64,000 nucleotides of DNA from Lamellibrachia satsuma (GCA_033239005.1 BSQZ01000022.1:157001-221000), one strand, 5' to 3'; shown: positions 1 to 32,045, counted from the stretch's first letter. Numbers and translations are program-made. Notes: generated by a model not told the origin, from the sequence alone.

Positions 1-336
1 TGACAACGTTGACAGTCCACAGCAAGTACATGATCAATGACAACTTTGACAGTACACAGCAAGTACATGATCATTGACAAAGTTGACAGTACACATCAAT
101 TACATGATCAATAACAACGTTGACAGTACACAGCAAGTACATGATCAATGACAATGTTGACAGTACACAGCAAGTACATGATCATTGACAACGTTGACAG
201 TACACAGCAAGTACACGATCATTGACAACGTTGACAGTACACAGCAAGTACATGATCAATGACAACTTTGACAGTACGCAGCAAGTACATGATCAATGAC
301 AACGTTGACAGTACACAGCAAGTACATGATCAATGC
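1..336. repeat. 37-bp minisatellite, about 9 copies
   Basis: Tandem copies of a 37-bp unit beginning TGACAACGTTGACAGTACAC and ending ACATGATCAA run from the first base of the window, so the array probably continues upstream. Copies differ by single substitutions (for example AACGTT versus AACTTT). Confidence 0.95.
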
Positions 337-541
337 GTATATCAACATGTTTTTATCGACGTTTATCTGATTTTAAAGACTCTGTGAGATGTTTTTCATT
401 CTGTTGATCAAATTATCACCCTGGAGGGGACTTGATGTGTAACCACATTGAACGCCAATGGATCGCTGAGGCGTGACACAATTCTGTCCTGGAAGCCAGC
501 TGCGAATTACCGGTGCGTGAAGGTGCGACTGATACTCTTAA

Positions 542-1785
542 GTGGTTTTTCAAGTGCCTTTTGACCTTTCTGAATTAATGGGTATGCCCAGGTCAAGCAC
601 AGTGACTGACCGGAGCGATGACACGGATTACGACGATGCCAATAAAGTCGGGTCACATGACCCACTAGGTATGACAGAGACAGCAGATAGTACTGTTACA
701 AATAATGACTATGTTCTGGCCTACATTGTCGGCCATATCCACCAGCTGCCAAGTGAACAAATGAAAACGGTTGTTCTATCGCACTTCACAAAGTGTGAAA
801 TTTTAGCCGCAAAATACGCCCTGTGGGAAGTATATAAGCCTCTGGATGCCTTTGACAAAATCATCCACAAAATGGACACAGCATCCAGGGATTCTGAAGA
901 CACAAACACTGATGACATATTGACAGCGTTGGCGAAAGTGTTTGCTCTAAAAACTCCCCCGTGTGTGATGTTAAACACACAGGACATAGTGCCCAAATAC
1001 TCTCCCGATGAATTGCTGGAGCTGTCGCTAGTTGAGCGGCTGGCAATGGTGGAAAGCCAGTTGCAAGAACTCAATGATAGCATCAGCACGAACACAGAAA
1101 AACGTCTGCGCGATCTAACTACACTCACAAAGAAAGCCGCGTCCACCCCCAGTCAGTCTTACGCAGAAACACTAAAGACTGCTACCGGCGAGCAGCAAAA
1201 GAAACTGGCTGTCAAACTACCACTGGCCAGCACCAATCATTCGAAAACATCAGATGAGAAAAGTGGAATCTGAGACTGTGAAACAAGTGAGTTGGCAAGC
1301 AACACGAGTCATAAGCGAATCAAGGGTCTTTGACTTGACATCTCGTTGACGATGTTGCCATGCAAGAACGCAGCGGTGCCAACTCGATAGCAGATGACTC
1401 TGATAAACTCTTCGGGGTTCCACGCTGTCTCCAGCACAAGAACAAGAGGTGCATGACTCAAAAGATACTTACTGGAACGGCTGCCTCTTCAGACATATTC
1501 ATGGCAGCCAGAAATGGTAATTCGGTTAGAGAACTGTTTGTCTCACTGGAGTCTAAAGAAGTTAAGCCGGACGATTTAAAGAACTATGTAGAAAGCAAGG
1601 GCTTCATTGTGGTGAATTTTAAATGTGTATCACACAATGAGGCTAAAAATAGCTCATACAAACTGACAGTACCTTTCTCTGAATTTGGTAAGATTTTTGA
1701 CAGCAGTGTGTGGCCAGAAGGCACAGCATGCGTAGATTTTGATTCAAGAGCATGCATAGTATGTCCTGATTTAATTATTTTCTGA
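542..1785 (+). pseudogene. LINE ORF1 remnant
   Basis: Two open stretches (542-1273, first true ATG 578; and 1360-1785 in another frame) resemble the two halves of an invertebrate LINE ORF1 protein. The first contains the pattern YIVGHIHQLPSE...EI..AKYALWE and then a coiled-coil-like stretch (LVERLAMVESQLQELND). The second contains VKPDDLKNYVESKGFIV...CVSH and WPEGTACVDF, typical of the C-terminal half of such proteins. A frameshift or stop between them breaks the gene. Family assignment is by motif memory, not by alignment. Confidence 0.65.
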
Positions 1786-1805
1786 TATAATTTACGCTTT
1801 TTAAT

Positions 1806-2630
1806 ATGACTAGCCACCTTACTATTTCTAGTTATAGTTGTACTGGCTTTGGTCCAGGCAAGCCTGAATATGTCTCGGAACTCATCAAGGCACATGATTT
1901 TGTTCTGCTCCAGGCACATTGGAAATCACAATTTCATAGAATTAAAAACATACCCTGTAATAACAATGTTAGCATTTTATCTCATGATGTTTCTGGAATA
2001 GATAATCATGTGTTTTAAGTGGCAGAGGATACAATGGATGTTCCACGTTATGGAAACATTCCTTGAACTGTATAAACTGTTTCCCCCAGTCATCATGAAC
2101 TCTAATAGAATATGTGCTGTTAATATAACTACACAAAGCATGTCATTATTACTTTTTAATGTGTACATGCCATGTGATATCAGATCTAATGATGATATAT
2201 ATATATTGTGACATTTTGAGTGAAATTATGAGTGTATGTAACGTAATGAACTGTTCCAACTTCCATTATTGGAAGTGATCTGAACACTACTTATAAGTTT
2301 GTGTATTCTAACTTTACGAAACATTTAAATTACATTTGTGAACATGAATCAATCAAGCCATGTATTGATTTTGAAGGAAATAATGTTTGTTATACATTTA
2401 CTAGTCCTGTGGACAATGGTACACATATCAGTGATCATTTCCAGTTAAATAATGGACTTTTTGACCATATGTTAGAATATTATATTATGCACGATGGCTC
2501 AAATTTGTCATTTCATTCACCACTGGTTCTTACCTTGAATTTAGATATGAATTATTGTGCATCTTCCTCGAGAAGGTACAGATCTAGACCTAAATGGCAA
2601 GAAGTGTCAGACCGTAACCTAAGTCAGTAG
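1806..2630 (+). pseudogene. LINE endonuclease domain remnant
   Basis: Frames across this stretch give SSYSCTGF, HDFVLLQAHW, SLLLFNVYMPCD, GSDLNTTYKF and SNLSFHSPLVLTL, matching in order the blocks of the EEP endonuclease of LINEs. The catalytic Glu normally found in LQEHW is Ala here, and the Asp of the final SDH block is Phe, so the domain would be dead even without the frameshifts. Confidence 0.7.
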
Positions 2631-4140
2631 ACTCTACAGCACGGTTTGACAAAAAAAATTATTCATAAATTATCTACACCATGGCATTTTTTACAATGCC
2701 GTGAGAAAAATTTTGCTAGCAGGTTATCTCATTATCATGATATTCAGATTTTTCATGATTCGATAATGGATTGTTGTAAAAAAGCTTCTCAGGACTTCAC
2801 ATTCCACATACGTCAAAACAGTGCAATTCTAAGGTAACAGTGGGTTGGAATGAGCACGTTAAACCATACAGAGAAGCGTCAATATTTTGGCACAATGTAT
2901 GGAAAGATTGTGGCTCTCCTCGCAACGCTGTTATCGCTGTTGTCCTGCGTAGATCACGCTCGCAATACCACAGAGCTGTTTGTTTTGTTAAATGTAATCA
3001 AAATAATGTTAAAAAAGAAATATGCAGCTTTACTTGGAAATAAAAATAGGGATTTCTGGAAAGAAGTTGGTAAAGTTACAAAGAACAATACTATGCTACC
3101 CAACATGGTTGATGAAGTAACAGGTGGCGAACATATTTCTAAACTATGCTACTAAGTATGTTGACTTATATAATTCAGTAGCGTATAATGAAGAGGATAT
3201 GGCATCATTGTTACAAAATATACATAGTAAAGTAGATGCACAATGTAATGACTGTAAAAATATTGTTACTTTTTATGATGTTTTAATGGTATTAACCATG
3301 TTAAAAGTAACAAATGTGTTGGATACGGGTTGGTATAGACCGATCACTTTATTCGTGCTCCTCACAAACTACATGTTTTTCTATCTTTGCTATTCACATC
3401 AATGGTGTATCACTGGTATACCCTGGATGGTTTTAATATAGCCATAATTCAACCTTTGGTAAAAAACAAGAGGAAATCAGCAAATGACTCTGGTAACTAT
3501 TGAGCCATTGCCATCAATTTAATAAATATGGAAGTAGTACCGACTGCTCATTTTACTTTGATGGCACACAAGTGAAACAGTAAAAAAGGGTTACATTATT
3601 GGTCCTGGCACTCACCAGGCTATAGTTAAAGATTATGTGTCACGATTTTATATCTCATGTAAACTCATTACCTGCTAATTATGGGTTTTGTAATATAATC
3701 ACAAAACGTCAATCATTTATGTGTACTGTACATCTTTCTATGGTGTATTAACTTACAAGACAAATGTGTTGAGGAGTTTTATACTGTGTGGCGCAAAGGT
3801 ATCAGAAAACTATTCAATCTACCTGTTTGCACTCACTGTAATATGGTGCCACCTTTAGCACATTTTTTACCAATTCAAAGTCAGCTTATGATTCGAATGG
3901 TGTGATTTATGCAGAGCTGTTTAAAATGCAGTAACACCAGTTTGAAAATGCTCTCTCATCCAGCCCTTCAAGGTAGTAGCTCGTATATGTCTAAAGGCTT
4001 CAATTACATCTTGTCCAAACTTAAACTTGATGCCATGACTTTCTGTAGTATGAAATCAAACAACTTTTATGAAATGGTGCAAGACCACTACCAGGAGGGA
4101 AGAGCAACTAATACACTGGGTCATTTACAAAAGATGTGGT
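2631..4140 (+). pseudogene. LINE reverse transcriptase remnant
   Basis: Broken frames contain PLVKNKRKSANDSGNY followed by a stop and AIAINL (the RT NYR block), then VWRKGIRKLFNLPVCTHC (the conserved C-terminal W-RK-R-LP-TH block). Large parts between these blocks are lost or scrambled. Confidence 0.65.
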
Positions 4141-4295
4141 GAAGAGAATAGATAATGTTTGAAGCACTTCTTTTTTATTCATAGACGAGTTGCGCTCACT
4201 GCTTGCTGTTTTATGTACACAGTAGCTTATATACACTGTTTTAATCAAATTGTACAATTTTTAGTACGAATAAAATATGCTGTTATTATTATTGG

Positions 4296-5278
4296 CATCA
4301 GACAATACTGGTGCAGGCTGTCCGACTTGAGTCAAACTTCTTCAGAAGAAGACTCAGCTAGCCCTACTTAGTACTGTCACTTGTGAGAGCAACAAAGGCA
4401 TTTTATGGCTAACTGATGAATGATCCTTTCTTTATGGGCTTACTGGACTTCCTGGCTTAATTAAACAAACACAAGGATTATGGCCTGGATTGGTAACTAC
4501 TACAACTGTGGATATAAACTAGGGGTTTCTGACTGGGAAAAGACTCAAAAGATGCTGCCTCTTGAAGCAAAGCCTTTGTGGCTTCAGTGCATTCATGTGT
4601 AGAAAAGTGATCCACGGTGTGAATTTGTGAAAACTCATCAATACCAAGTAAAAATTAAACCACATCTACTAAATGTAACAATAATAATTATTACAAATCA
4701 GGGGCTATTAAATTGCAGTTAATATCTTGTTATTTCAATAGAATTTACATAATAAAAATGTTTTTAATGATCCTGTATTACAAAACATATAACTCGGCTG
4801 AGATGATGATGCTGTTTGATTCATATGCAGGTAATACAATTTGCTACCATGCTTTTTGAAATTATTGTCGTAGTTGATAATGATTTTGATAAAATAAGAA
4901 ATTTAATAATTTTCACAATATCATATTGAAAAAGTACTCGTACTGTACTCGTAAAATCTGAGTACATTGAACACGAGTATGAGTAAGAGTACATGACCAT
5001 AATTTCAACGAGTATGAGTATTTAAAAAATGTACTCGAGTACTGAGTACTTTGGCCCCAGGTCTGCCTAAAATATTTGTTATTTTTTGGCGCTGCATATA
5101 TCTAGGTTGCCCTGTTCACATACTTTTATTTCGATATGGAATTTATAATTGCAATTGGTATTTTTGAGGTGGAATTGGTGAAGTTGGTGTGTAACTGGAA
5201 TTGACATGATGTAACTGACCCCAAGTCAGGATCTAACAAAGACTCTGTGTAACGTGAACTTTGTGTTTGTCGTCACAG
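4296..5278. other. Non-coding; no gene seen
   Basis: AT-rich sequence with no convincing exon. Around 4930-5050 there is a low-complexity stretch built from GAGTACTCG-like words. The last bases (TTTGTGTTTGTCGTCACAG) form the 3' splice site of the first recognised SLF2 exon. Confidence 0.6.
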
Positions 5279-25050
<19,772 letters not shown>

Positions 25051-25555
25051 AAACCAGATTGAACGATAACTTTTGTTGATAAGACACGTGAATATGTATT
25101 GCAGTAGAGATGTGGGTAGTCATGAACTAGATTGGCCTAAATTATTTATGCTGCTGAATGACATTCTTACCTCATTTGTTCTATGCCAATGCATTCATTT
25201 AATCATTCCACACCATTCCACGTATAAAAAATCATATGTTCTTTAAAAAACATTGTGTTTTTGTGCACCTTTTCGATTCAAAACTGCCACGACGCCTCAG
25301 TTTCTTCTTCAATGCCAGTGGCTTACATTTTCACTCACCGTCGATGCCATCTGCAGCACCATTTGGGCCGCAAAAAGTGCTCGAAAAACAATGTAGAATG
25401 ATGGAATGAATGCATTGAGGTAGGAATGTCGTCCAGCAGCATAAATAACTTCCAATCTAGTTCATGATTACCGAGAATTGTACATTTAATTATTTGGTAC
25501 ACAGGGAGAGCACAGATAGTTTACTGATTTTCAATAAAATGGCTAACACAGACTT
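25051..25555 (+). other. SLF2: SLF2 3' UTR
   Basis: The first AATAAA after the stop is at 25533-25538 (TTTTCAATAAAATGG), which I take as the poly(A) signal. The UTR contains a 350-bp foldback element. Confidence 0.6.
25119..25468. mobile_element. Foldback MITE in the 3' UTR
   Basis: The left arm begins GTCATGAACTAGATTGG and the right arm is its inverse (ending CCAATCTAGTTCATGAT). The arms stay similar for about 80 bases, through ATTTATGCTGCTG and ATGCATTCAT. TA dinucleotides flank both ends (25117-25118, 25469-25470). The transcript could form a long hairpin. Confidence 0.75.
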
Positions 25556-25611
25556 ATGAGAGTTTATATTGAATAATGTATTTCAGTGGACTCCACTTAA
25601 GAGAACACTTG

Positions 25612-25654
<43 letters not shown>

Positions 25655-25712
25655 TATATATATAATATGTGGAGTCGTAGTGGATACTAGGTATATATTA
25701 TATATATATATA
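25612..25712. repeat. AT-rich microsatellite pair
   Basis: TA runs at about 25612-25673 and 25691-25712 separated by TGTGGAGTCGTAGTGGATAC. Confidence 0.9.
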
Positions 25713-26255
25713 TATTATTTAGATTATTTGTTCCATTCATTAGATTTGGTTCCACGCAGCCATTTTTATTCTGCTAAATAGCTCATTCCATTATCTATGA
25801 ATCGATTCAACGAAGTCAACTGTATCTGCTTTGATGCTTAACAGATACGTCTTTAACATGTGTGCAGTATAGCAAACCAAACAACAATATTGGTGCTATG
25901 CCATGCAGCCATAAACATAAATAGAACACCCGTTAGTAAAACAAGACCGCTGAGCTCTTATTAGTTGACACATGATAAAGTGATGCCGGCATAGACCAGT
26001 GACATTCATGCTGCAAGAACCCACTGGAGGACCAGGGTTTATACTGTACAGCACCCAGTCTTCATCATATATCTATAGATATACAGTACTAATAAGAGAT
26101 TATTACTACATAGCTATATATACCTAATACCTTATTACGTGCACAATATATCCATGCACCTTGTATATCAAATATCATAACATATTAACTATAACAGTAG
26201 CACCACTAAACATGATTAAAACTGAACTTTCTGAAGTGCTGTATACATGTACTAG

Positions 26256-26465
26256 CTAATGACTGCAAGTGGTCAAAATCTCATTAAGACCTGTTGAACA
26301 TTCTTCTCTAAGGTCCCACAAATATATTTTCCCATCTTCCAACACATTCCCCAGCTGCTCCATCACAGCCATTTCCACCTGCAGATCAAGATCTTTCTCG
26401 AATGTCATCTGGCCAACTTGCCCAAGGACACGCCCCATGCAAAGAAATGTGCTCTCTCGTTTAAG
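26256..26465 (-). CDS. Candidate terminal exon, unidentified minus-strand gene
   Basis: The minus strand reads AATTGACAG followed by 69 open codons and TAG. The peptide (LKRESTFLCMGRVLGQVGQM, then TFEKDLDLQVEMAVMEQLGN, VLEDGKIYLWDL) looks like real helical protein rather than random AT-rich translation, with the acceptor in phase 0. I do not recognise the family and found no partner exon in the window, so it may be an exon of a gene lying between SLF2 and CNNM, or a gene fragment. Confidence 0.35.
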   Translation of the reverse strand, partial: LKRESTFLCMGRVLGQVGQMTFEKDLDLQVEMAVMEQLGNVLEDGKIYLWDLREECSTGLNEILTTCSH

Positions 26466-27868
26466 CTGTCAATTGTTTTAGTAGGCAACCTTTCACATGG
26501 TTTTTTAAACAAATGCATAGAATGCAATGAATGTTGCAATGTGTACAGAATGAGTTATATAATAGTGGTTCATACAACGATAAAAAGGCAAACAGCGACC
26601 AAAAACGGGGAGAGCCTCATTAAATGCAGATGACTTAATAAAGAACAAAAATCTTATTAAATAGCTGACATCTAGTAGATTTTTAAAAAAGATTTACAAA
26701 TGTGTATACATGCACACACACATTATTTATAAAACTGAATCCTACCCCTATAATATTTTATGTTGCACCCAATCAATGCTGAGAAACACAATGTACGCTA
26801 CCCCCAATAAAAACAAACACATCTGTAATATATTGATGTTTCAGAACATTTTCGAAAGTTACATTCATTCACATATACACTAACACAGCACAAACATTTG
26901 CAACATAAATTACCTGAAAATAACGAGATGTTAGATCCTGTCTTCTGTCGATTCGTACAGCTGTAAGTCACACAGGAAATAACCATATTCGTTGTCCCAC
27001 GTCTGTCTATAGCAAGCCTCTAAAACGTTTGTCTTGGAAAGTTTAACACTAATGCACGATGCTCACTCCAGTATGAACAACCCAACTGCCCAGACTTATA
27101 ACACAACTGCTGAGACCACCCTCATCCAAATTATTAATCAGTCTGGTGGCCATGCCCCATTAAGAACAAATGACAATGAGAAATCTTCAAGTTAATTGGT
27201 TCATGGTGTCATAGTCACTGGCTACTAGCCCGATAAGCTTATACTTCTCTGATAGCCACCTCATCTTCATTGCTTTTGTTTGCCTTAGGCTTATATTGTA
27301 CATGATGATGGCGAGGAGGAAATAAATTAAATTACTTACTCACTCACTTACTTACTTATTTACTTACATATGTTAGACAACTATTTGTAACATGCTATGT
27401 TCACACTATAAACAGTACTGCCCTATGTGTCATGCAGTGGATGCAACTGTTTCTGCCGTGCAATGAAATGCCGGCCAGTGGTCCACGACCGCTTCACTGC
27501 AGTGAGCTGGCTTATCGCTCTTGTTTATAGGAGGATGATTAATGATGTAACTCTATGCATGCAGCACATAATCGAGAACGCTAGCAACAACAGTGGCGCC
27601 ATCTGTCACATAAGAAAACTAGCAACAATGGTAGTGCCGGCTATTACATTGTCAAGGAATTAAGCACAACTAGTAGCGCCATCTATCACATAATTAAGGA
27701 AGCAGCAATGGTAGCAATTTTTTTAAGATGCAGCATTTTGACTGACTGCCTTGTTTTGTGCAATTATGTGTGAACTAAATAAAAGAACAATGTGAACAGT
27801 CGCAACGTTTTTGACTGAAATAAGGTCAAGCAACGTGTTTTATTTCTTATTACCATTATTTTAAATGT
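26466..27868. other. Intergenic; nothing recognised
   Basis: AT-rich, with a TTAC/TCAC simple repeat near 27335-27368 that could be the tail of a SINE. No exon or element ends identified. Confidence 0.5.
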
Positions 27869-28207
27869 CGTGTAATAGACCTACATGTAATGTATGCCTA
27901 CTACGTAGTGTGTATCAGTGTACCACTTCGTGTAATAGGCCTACATGTATGTCTACTACGTAGTGTGTATCAATGTACCACCTCGTGTAATAGACCTACA
28001 TGTATGCCTACTACGTAGTGTGTATCAGTGTACCACCTCGTGTAATAGGCCTACATGTATGCCTACTACGTAGTGTGTATCAGTGTACCACCTCGTGTAA
28101 TAGACCTACATGTATGCCTACTACGTAGTGTGTATCAATGTACCACTTCGTGTAATAGATCTACATGTATACCTACTACGTAGTGTGTATCAGTGTACCA
28201 CCTCGTG
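27869..28207. repeat. 55-bp minisatellite, 6 copies
   Basis: Unit CGTGTAATAGACCTACATGT ATGCCTACTACGTAGTGTGT ATCAGTGTACCACCT. Contains the palindrome CTACGTAG. The first copy is 5 bp longer. Confidence 0.95.
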
Positions 28208-28461
28208 TTGCTTAGACGACAGTCCCGTATTAACAATGTGGGGACCTGGTACAAACCTTCTGTGGGGGTCTTACCGAGTGCGTGACAGAGTCAGAAAGAT
28301 GAACATCGAGACGTGACATTGACTATGGAGGTAACCCCATCCTGTAACGTTTATTAAACTGTGTTTGAGCATATAAACATTCACATAATGTTATTGTTGC
28401 GACGACGGCACACAAACACACCTACAAGAAAATGCAGCGTATGACAAGAAGGTATATATGT

Positions 28462-28616
28462 ATAATGACAAACAAGAAGGTATGGCGTATAACGACAAAC
28501 AAGAAGGAATAGTGTGCAATGACAAACAAGTAGGCATAGTGTATGATGACAAGCAAGAAGGTATAGTGTGCAATGACAAACAAGAAGGCATAGTGTATAA
28601 TGACAAGCAAGAATTA
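28462..28616. repeat. 27-bp minisatellite, about 6 copies
   Basis: Unit AATGACAAACAAGAAGGTAT AGTGTRY. Because 27 is a multiple of 3, reading frames on both strands stay open; these are not genes. Confidence 0.9.
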
Positions 28617-28878
28617 CAACATATAAACACGTACCAGAAAGTAGAGACCGTACAAATTCTCAGTACAAAGAGTGCCATCCATATACTTTACATGGATTAT
28701 GATCGATTTTGTGGGAAGGGGGCTTTCTGTGTGGGGCCTGCTACGAATGTACCACTTGCACCATACGGAATAATAATGCACTTCTACAATGCCTATATCC
28801 TTAGGAACCTAAGTTCATAGGAGCAACATACCAGTCATTAAGCAGTAAGCACTTCGTAGAGGTGCCATTTAATATAAG

Positions 28879-28900
28879 TATCGGACACAAGAGTCCGATA
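28879..28900. repeat. Perfect 8-bp hairpin
   Basis: TATCGGAC-ACAAGA-GTCCGATA: 8-bp perfect arms and a 6-base loop in intergenic DNA. Function unknown. Confidence 0.5.
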
Positions 28901-29015
28901 TGACAAACAATACTACACCTATGCTTTGCACATAGAGCGTACTCAATTCGTGTGTAATAAAGCCACCGACACGTTGGTACATGTCCATATCCAATGGTAC
29001 GACGGCGACGAAGTC

Positions 29016-29296
29016 CTAAAAGTTACACGTCAGAACGCTGACACAGACCGCGACGCCGACCAGCAGGACATGAGACACGGCGTAAGACGGGCTTACTCCG
29101 CCACTCTGCTTCTCGGCGATACAGTCTTCTGCGACGACGTCGACAACGCCGGTGACGTCAAAGCGGTCGTAGTAGTGGACACAGCAATATAGGTTATTGC
29201 GCCAGCCACAGCACAAGCCGCGCAGACCGCAGTCCTGTTCCTTCTGGTAGCCGCCGTCTTGTGTACAGTGGCTTGGACATCTCTCGGGGCGAACTG
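29016..29296 (-). CDS. Candidate cysteine-rich terminal exon (minus strand)
   Basis: A GC-rich island in AT-rich DNA. On the minus strand, after GACGTCTTCCAG, 92 codons run open to TAG with many C- or G-ending codons. The peptide has CPSHC, QDCGLRGLCCGW and NLYCC (11 cysteines in total) and a hydrophobic C-terminal SHVLLVGVAVCVSVLTCNF. The CC-spacing recalls Shisa/WBP1-type small membrane proteins, but the match is loose. Upstream on this strand the frame runs into a GTGC microsatellite, so any preceding exon is beyond it. Weak call. Confidence 0.3.
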
Positions 29297-29337
29297 CTGG
29301 AAGACGTCGGCGAGAATTAATACTAGACGCACCGATA

Positions 29338-29482
29338 TTAGACGCGTGCGTGTGTGCGTGCGTGCGTGCGTCCGTGCGTGCGTGAGTGAGTGAGTGAGTG
29401 AGTGAGTGAGTGAGTGAGTGAGTGCGTGCGTGCGTGCGTGCGTGCGTGCGTCCGTGAGTGAGTGAGTGAGTGAGTGAGTGAG

Positions 29483-29514
<32 letters not shown>

Positions 29515-29532
29515 TGTGTGCGTGCGCGCGCG
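29338..29532. repeat. (GTGC)n/(GTGA)n compound microsatellite
   Basis: Blocks of GTGC and GTGA tetranucleotides alternate twice over about 195 bp. Confidence 0.97.
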
Positions 29533-30628
29533 CTTTTAGAGTGAACTATGCATAAATGGACCAAATGATTTATAAATTGTCTAAATACATGCGTTTAAAA
29601 TGTTGACAGATATCTGGACAGACATATACGAAAAGTGCCGAACCAGTGGCTTCCTTGTCCACTTGCCGTCGGGAGTGTGCTAGAGTATGCATGCTATGCT
29701 TTTCCTCCTAGACGCTTTGTATATCGGGCTTCAAACTGTCAAGGTTTTATCTACGACCCCAGGAAGGAGACGTAACAGTAACACTATTGTTTTATTCACC
29801 TCTATGTTATAGACAGGCAGCCAAATGAGTGAATTGTTACTTCAGATTATTGTTTTAGTTACAAGCGGCCAATCGTTTTAGATGTTGTATATGTCATTGA
29901 AATCAGATGGGTTTTTGTCGGTCTGAATTTTCGATTATGGGTTAAAAAAACGGGTAATTTGTATAAGAGATTGGCATAAATTTGGTCAAAACACTAGTTG
30001 GGCCGTATGAGGCATACTAACTACGTTACATGTTTCCAATCAGTTTAAAGTTTCTTGATTTCTGTCACAGATTACGGAATGGGGTTTTGTTGGTCATGGT
30101 TTGGATTGTTTGTCAAATATGGGTAATTTTTTTCTTAAAAATGCAGTTTTTCTCCAAAACCTGGTTAGGTAACTATGTTAATACTTATATTTCAGAGTGT
30201 GGTCACTGTGTTACAACCTGGCGACGATTTAAGACATTTTCCTCGTATATCAATTATTATGATATGGGACTTTGGTAAGACAGATGTTGGATCTTTTGGA
30301 AGAGTATGCCAGTATGGGTCATTTTGGTCTTGAGGCGAAATTTCACGCAACATTTGTCTAGCTTACTGGGTATGTTACAAGTTGCCAACCAGTTTCCAGT
30401 TTCTCTACATATGTCATATATTGCAGAATGGGGGTTTAGTCATTCATTGTTTGGATTGTTGGTCAATGTTACACTGTGACGTCATGTCTCACAAACTCCG
30501 AAAACGCATTTTCACGATAAGATAAGTACAATATTGTTGTCATTATTTTATCAAAATAATACTATACGTAGTTTCGTTTGAATAGCCAGAATGCAAACAT
30601 CAAAGTTACTTCTAGGAATACTGTAGGA
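29533..30628. other. Intergenic; old imperfect duplication, no gene
   Basis: Around 29960-30480 similar phrases return (TTTCCAATCAGTTT-AGTTTCT, ATTACGGAATGGGG-TTT, TTTGGATTGTTTGTCAA), suggesting diverged copies of a roughly 170-bp or longer unit. No coding signal. Confidence 0.5.
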
Positions 30629-31288
30629 ATAATGATGTGTATTCCCGTATAAGAGCTCACGTTGTATTATCTTTAACGCGTAACAACGGGAGGTAGTCTA
30701 CATAATGATGTGTATTCCCATATAAGAGCTCACGTTGTATTATCTTTAACGCGTAACAACGGGAGGCAATCTACATAATGATGTGTATTCCCGTATAAGA
30801 GCTCACGTTGTATTATCTTAACACGTAACAACGGGAGGCAGTCTACATAATGATGTGTATTCCCCTATAACAGCTCACGTTGTATTATGTTAACACGCAA
30901 CAACGGGAGGCAGTCTACATAATGATGTGTATTCCCGTATAAGAGCTCACGTTGTATTATCTTTAACGCGTAACAACGGGAGGCAGTCTACATAATGATG
31001 TGTATTCCCGTATAAGAGCTCACGTTGTATTATCTTTAACGCGTAACAACGGGAGGCAGTCTATATAATGATGTGTATTCCCGTATAAGAGCTCACGTTG
31101 TATTATCTTTAACGCGTAACAACGGGAGGCAGTCTACATAATGATGTGTATTCCCCTATAAGAGCTCACGTTGTACTATCTTTAGCGCGTAACAACGGGA
31201 GGCAGTCTACATAATGATGTGTATTCCCGTATAAGAGCTCACGTTGTACTATCTTTAACGCGTAACAACGGGAGGCAGTCTACATAAT
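30629..31288. repeat. 73-bp minisatellite, 9 copies
   Basis: Unit starting AATGATGTGTATTCCCGTAT and containing CGTTGT-(17 nt)-ACAACG, so every unit can form a small stem. Copies differ at few positions. Confidence 0.97.
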
Positions 31289-31785
31289 GCCAAGTCAAAC
31301 TTTGGCCAACACTTATTTACGCACTACAAGATTAGTTATTCCATAAATCATCAAACTCATGTGTTACCCCAAGAATAATCTAAGTCAACCACTTGAGACT
31401 TGAGAACACATTGTGAGTTAAACCTAACCTATACGCATGTAACGTTAAATTTAGCCATGCAATCATTGCCATATCCAAACCTATTTCGTATTTTGGTGAT
31501 ATCAGTACAATCACCAGTGTATCACTACACCACCAGCAAGTAATATGTGAAGTGGTGTATTTTAGCATCTAGATAGCGATTATATATCTTTCCTTCTGAT
31601 TTACCCTCACATCATGCCATATCACTACGATCCCATTTACTCAATATATGCATGGATAGTCCACTTTTATCAATATTCATATACGAAATTCATATATGGA
31701 ATGAGCATTTTTAATTAATTACCATTGAATTACCCCCTTCATTTGTCAAACAGGTCACAAGTTTCCATAAAATAAGAACATTTGT
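31289..31785. other. Intergenic; nothing recognised
   Basis: AT-rich, no supported feature. Confidence 0.5.
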
Positions 31786-32045
31786 AGTATCCTGGAAAGG
31801 AGAAAATGGAAATCGCTCGGACATGTCTTCAGAATGACCAATGATCTACCAACGAAAACTGCAATGACTTGGACATTAGAAATAAAGAGGCCATGAACAG
31901 AAGAAACACATGGAAGAAGAACTGGGGGCTGCTGCATGGGCTAACAGGGAGCAAGGAGACAAGGAGAGCCCAAGAGACAGAGGGAACTTGCGAGATATTG
32001 TGCGAGCCATATGTGACACACATAAGAGGACAGGCGAGTAAGCGT
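31786..32045 (+). pseudogene. LINE 3' coding fragment
   Basis: Translation gives RRKWKSLGHVFRMTNDLPTK then TAMTWTLE, the post-RT GHV-RM-LP-W motif of LINEs, followed by frameshifted TWRR-like and DIVRAICDT-like codons. Only the end of the ORF is left. Confidence 0.6.

Larger units (their letters stand above)
430..4295 (+). mobile_element. Decayed non-LTR retrotransposon (LINE), near full length
   Basis: Recognisable pieces of an ORF1 protein, an apurinic-type endonuclease and a reverse transcriptase follow one another in the right order on the + strand, in different frames with many stops. The 3' end is taken as the AATAAAATATG plus TTATTATTATT tail near 4270-4295. The 5' limit is approximate. 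The copy is old and inactive. It lies upstream of the first recognised SLF2 exon, so it is either in an SLF2 intron or 5' of the gene. Confidence 0.8.

Noticed and set aside
29297..29564. N-terminal extension of the cysteine-rich frame (ARTHARTH, LTHSLTHS)
   Set aside because: Translation of the GTGC/GTGA microsatellite.
30629..31288. Possible CRISPR-like regular repeats
   Set aside because: Direct head-to-tail copies with no unique spacers, in an animal genome with introns; an ordinary minisatellite.
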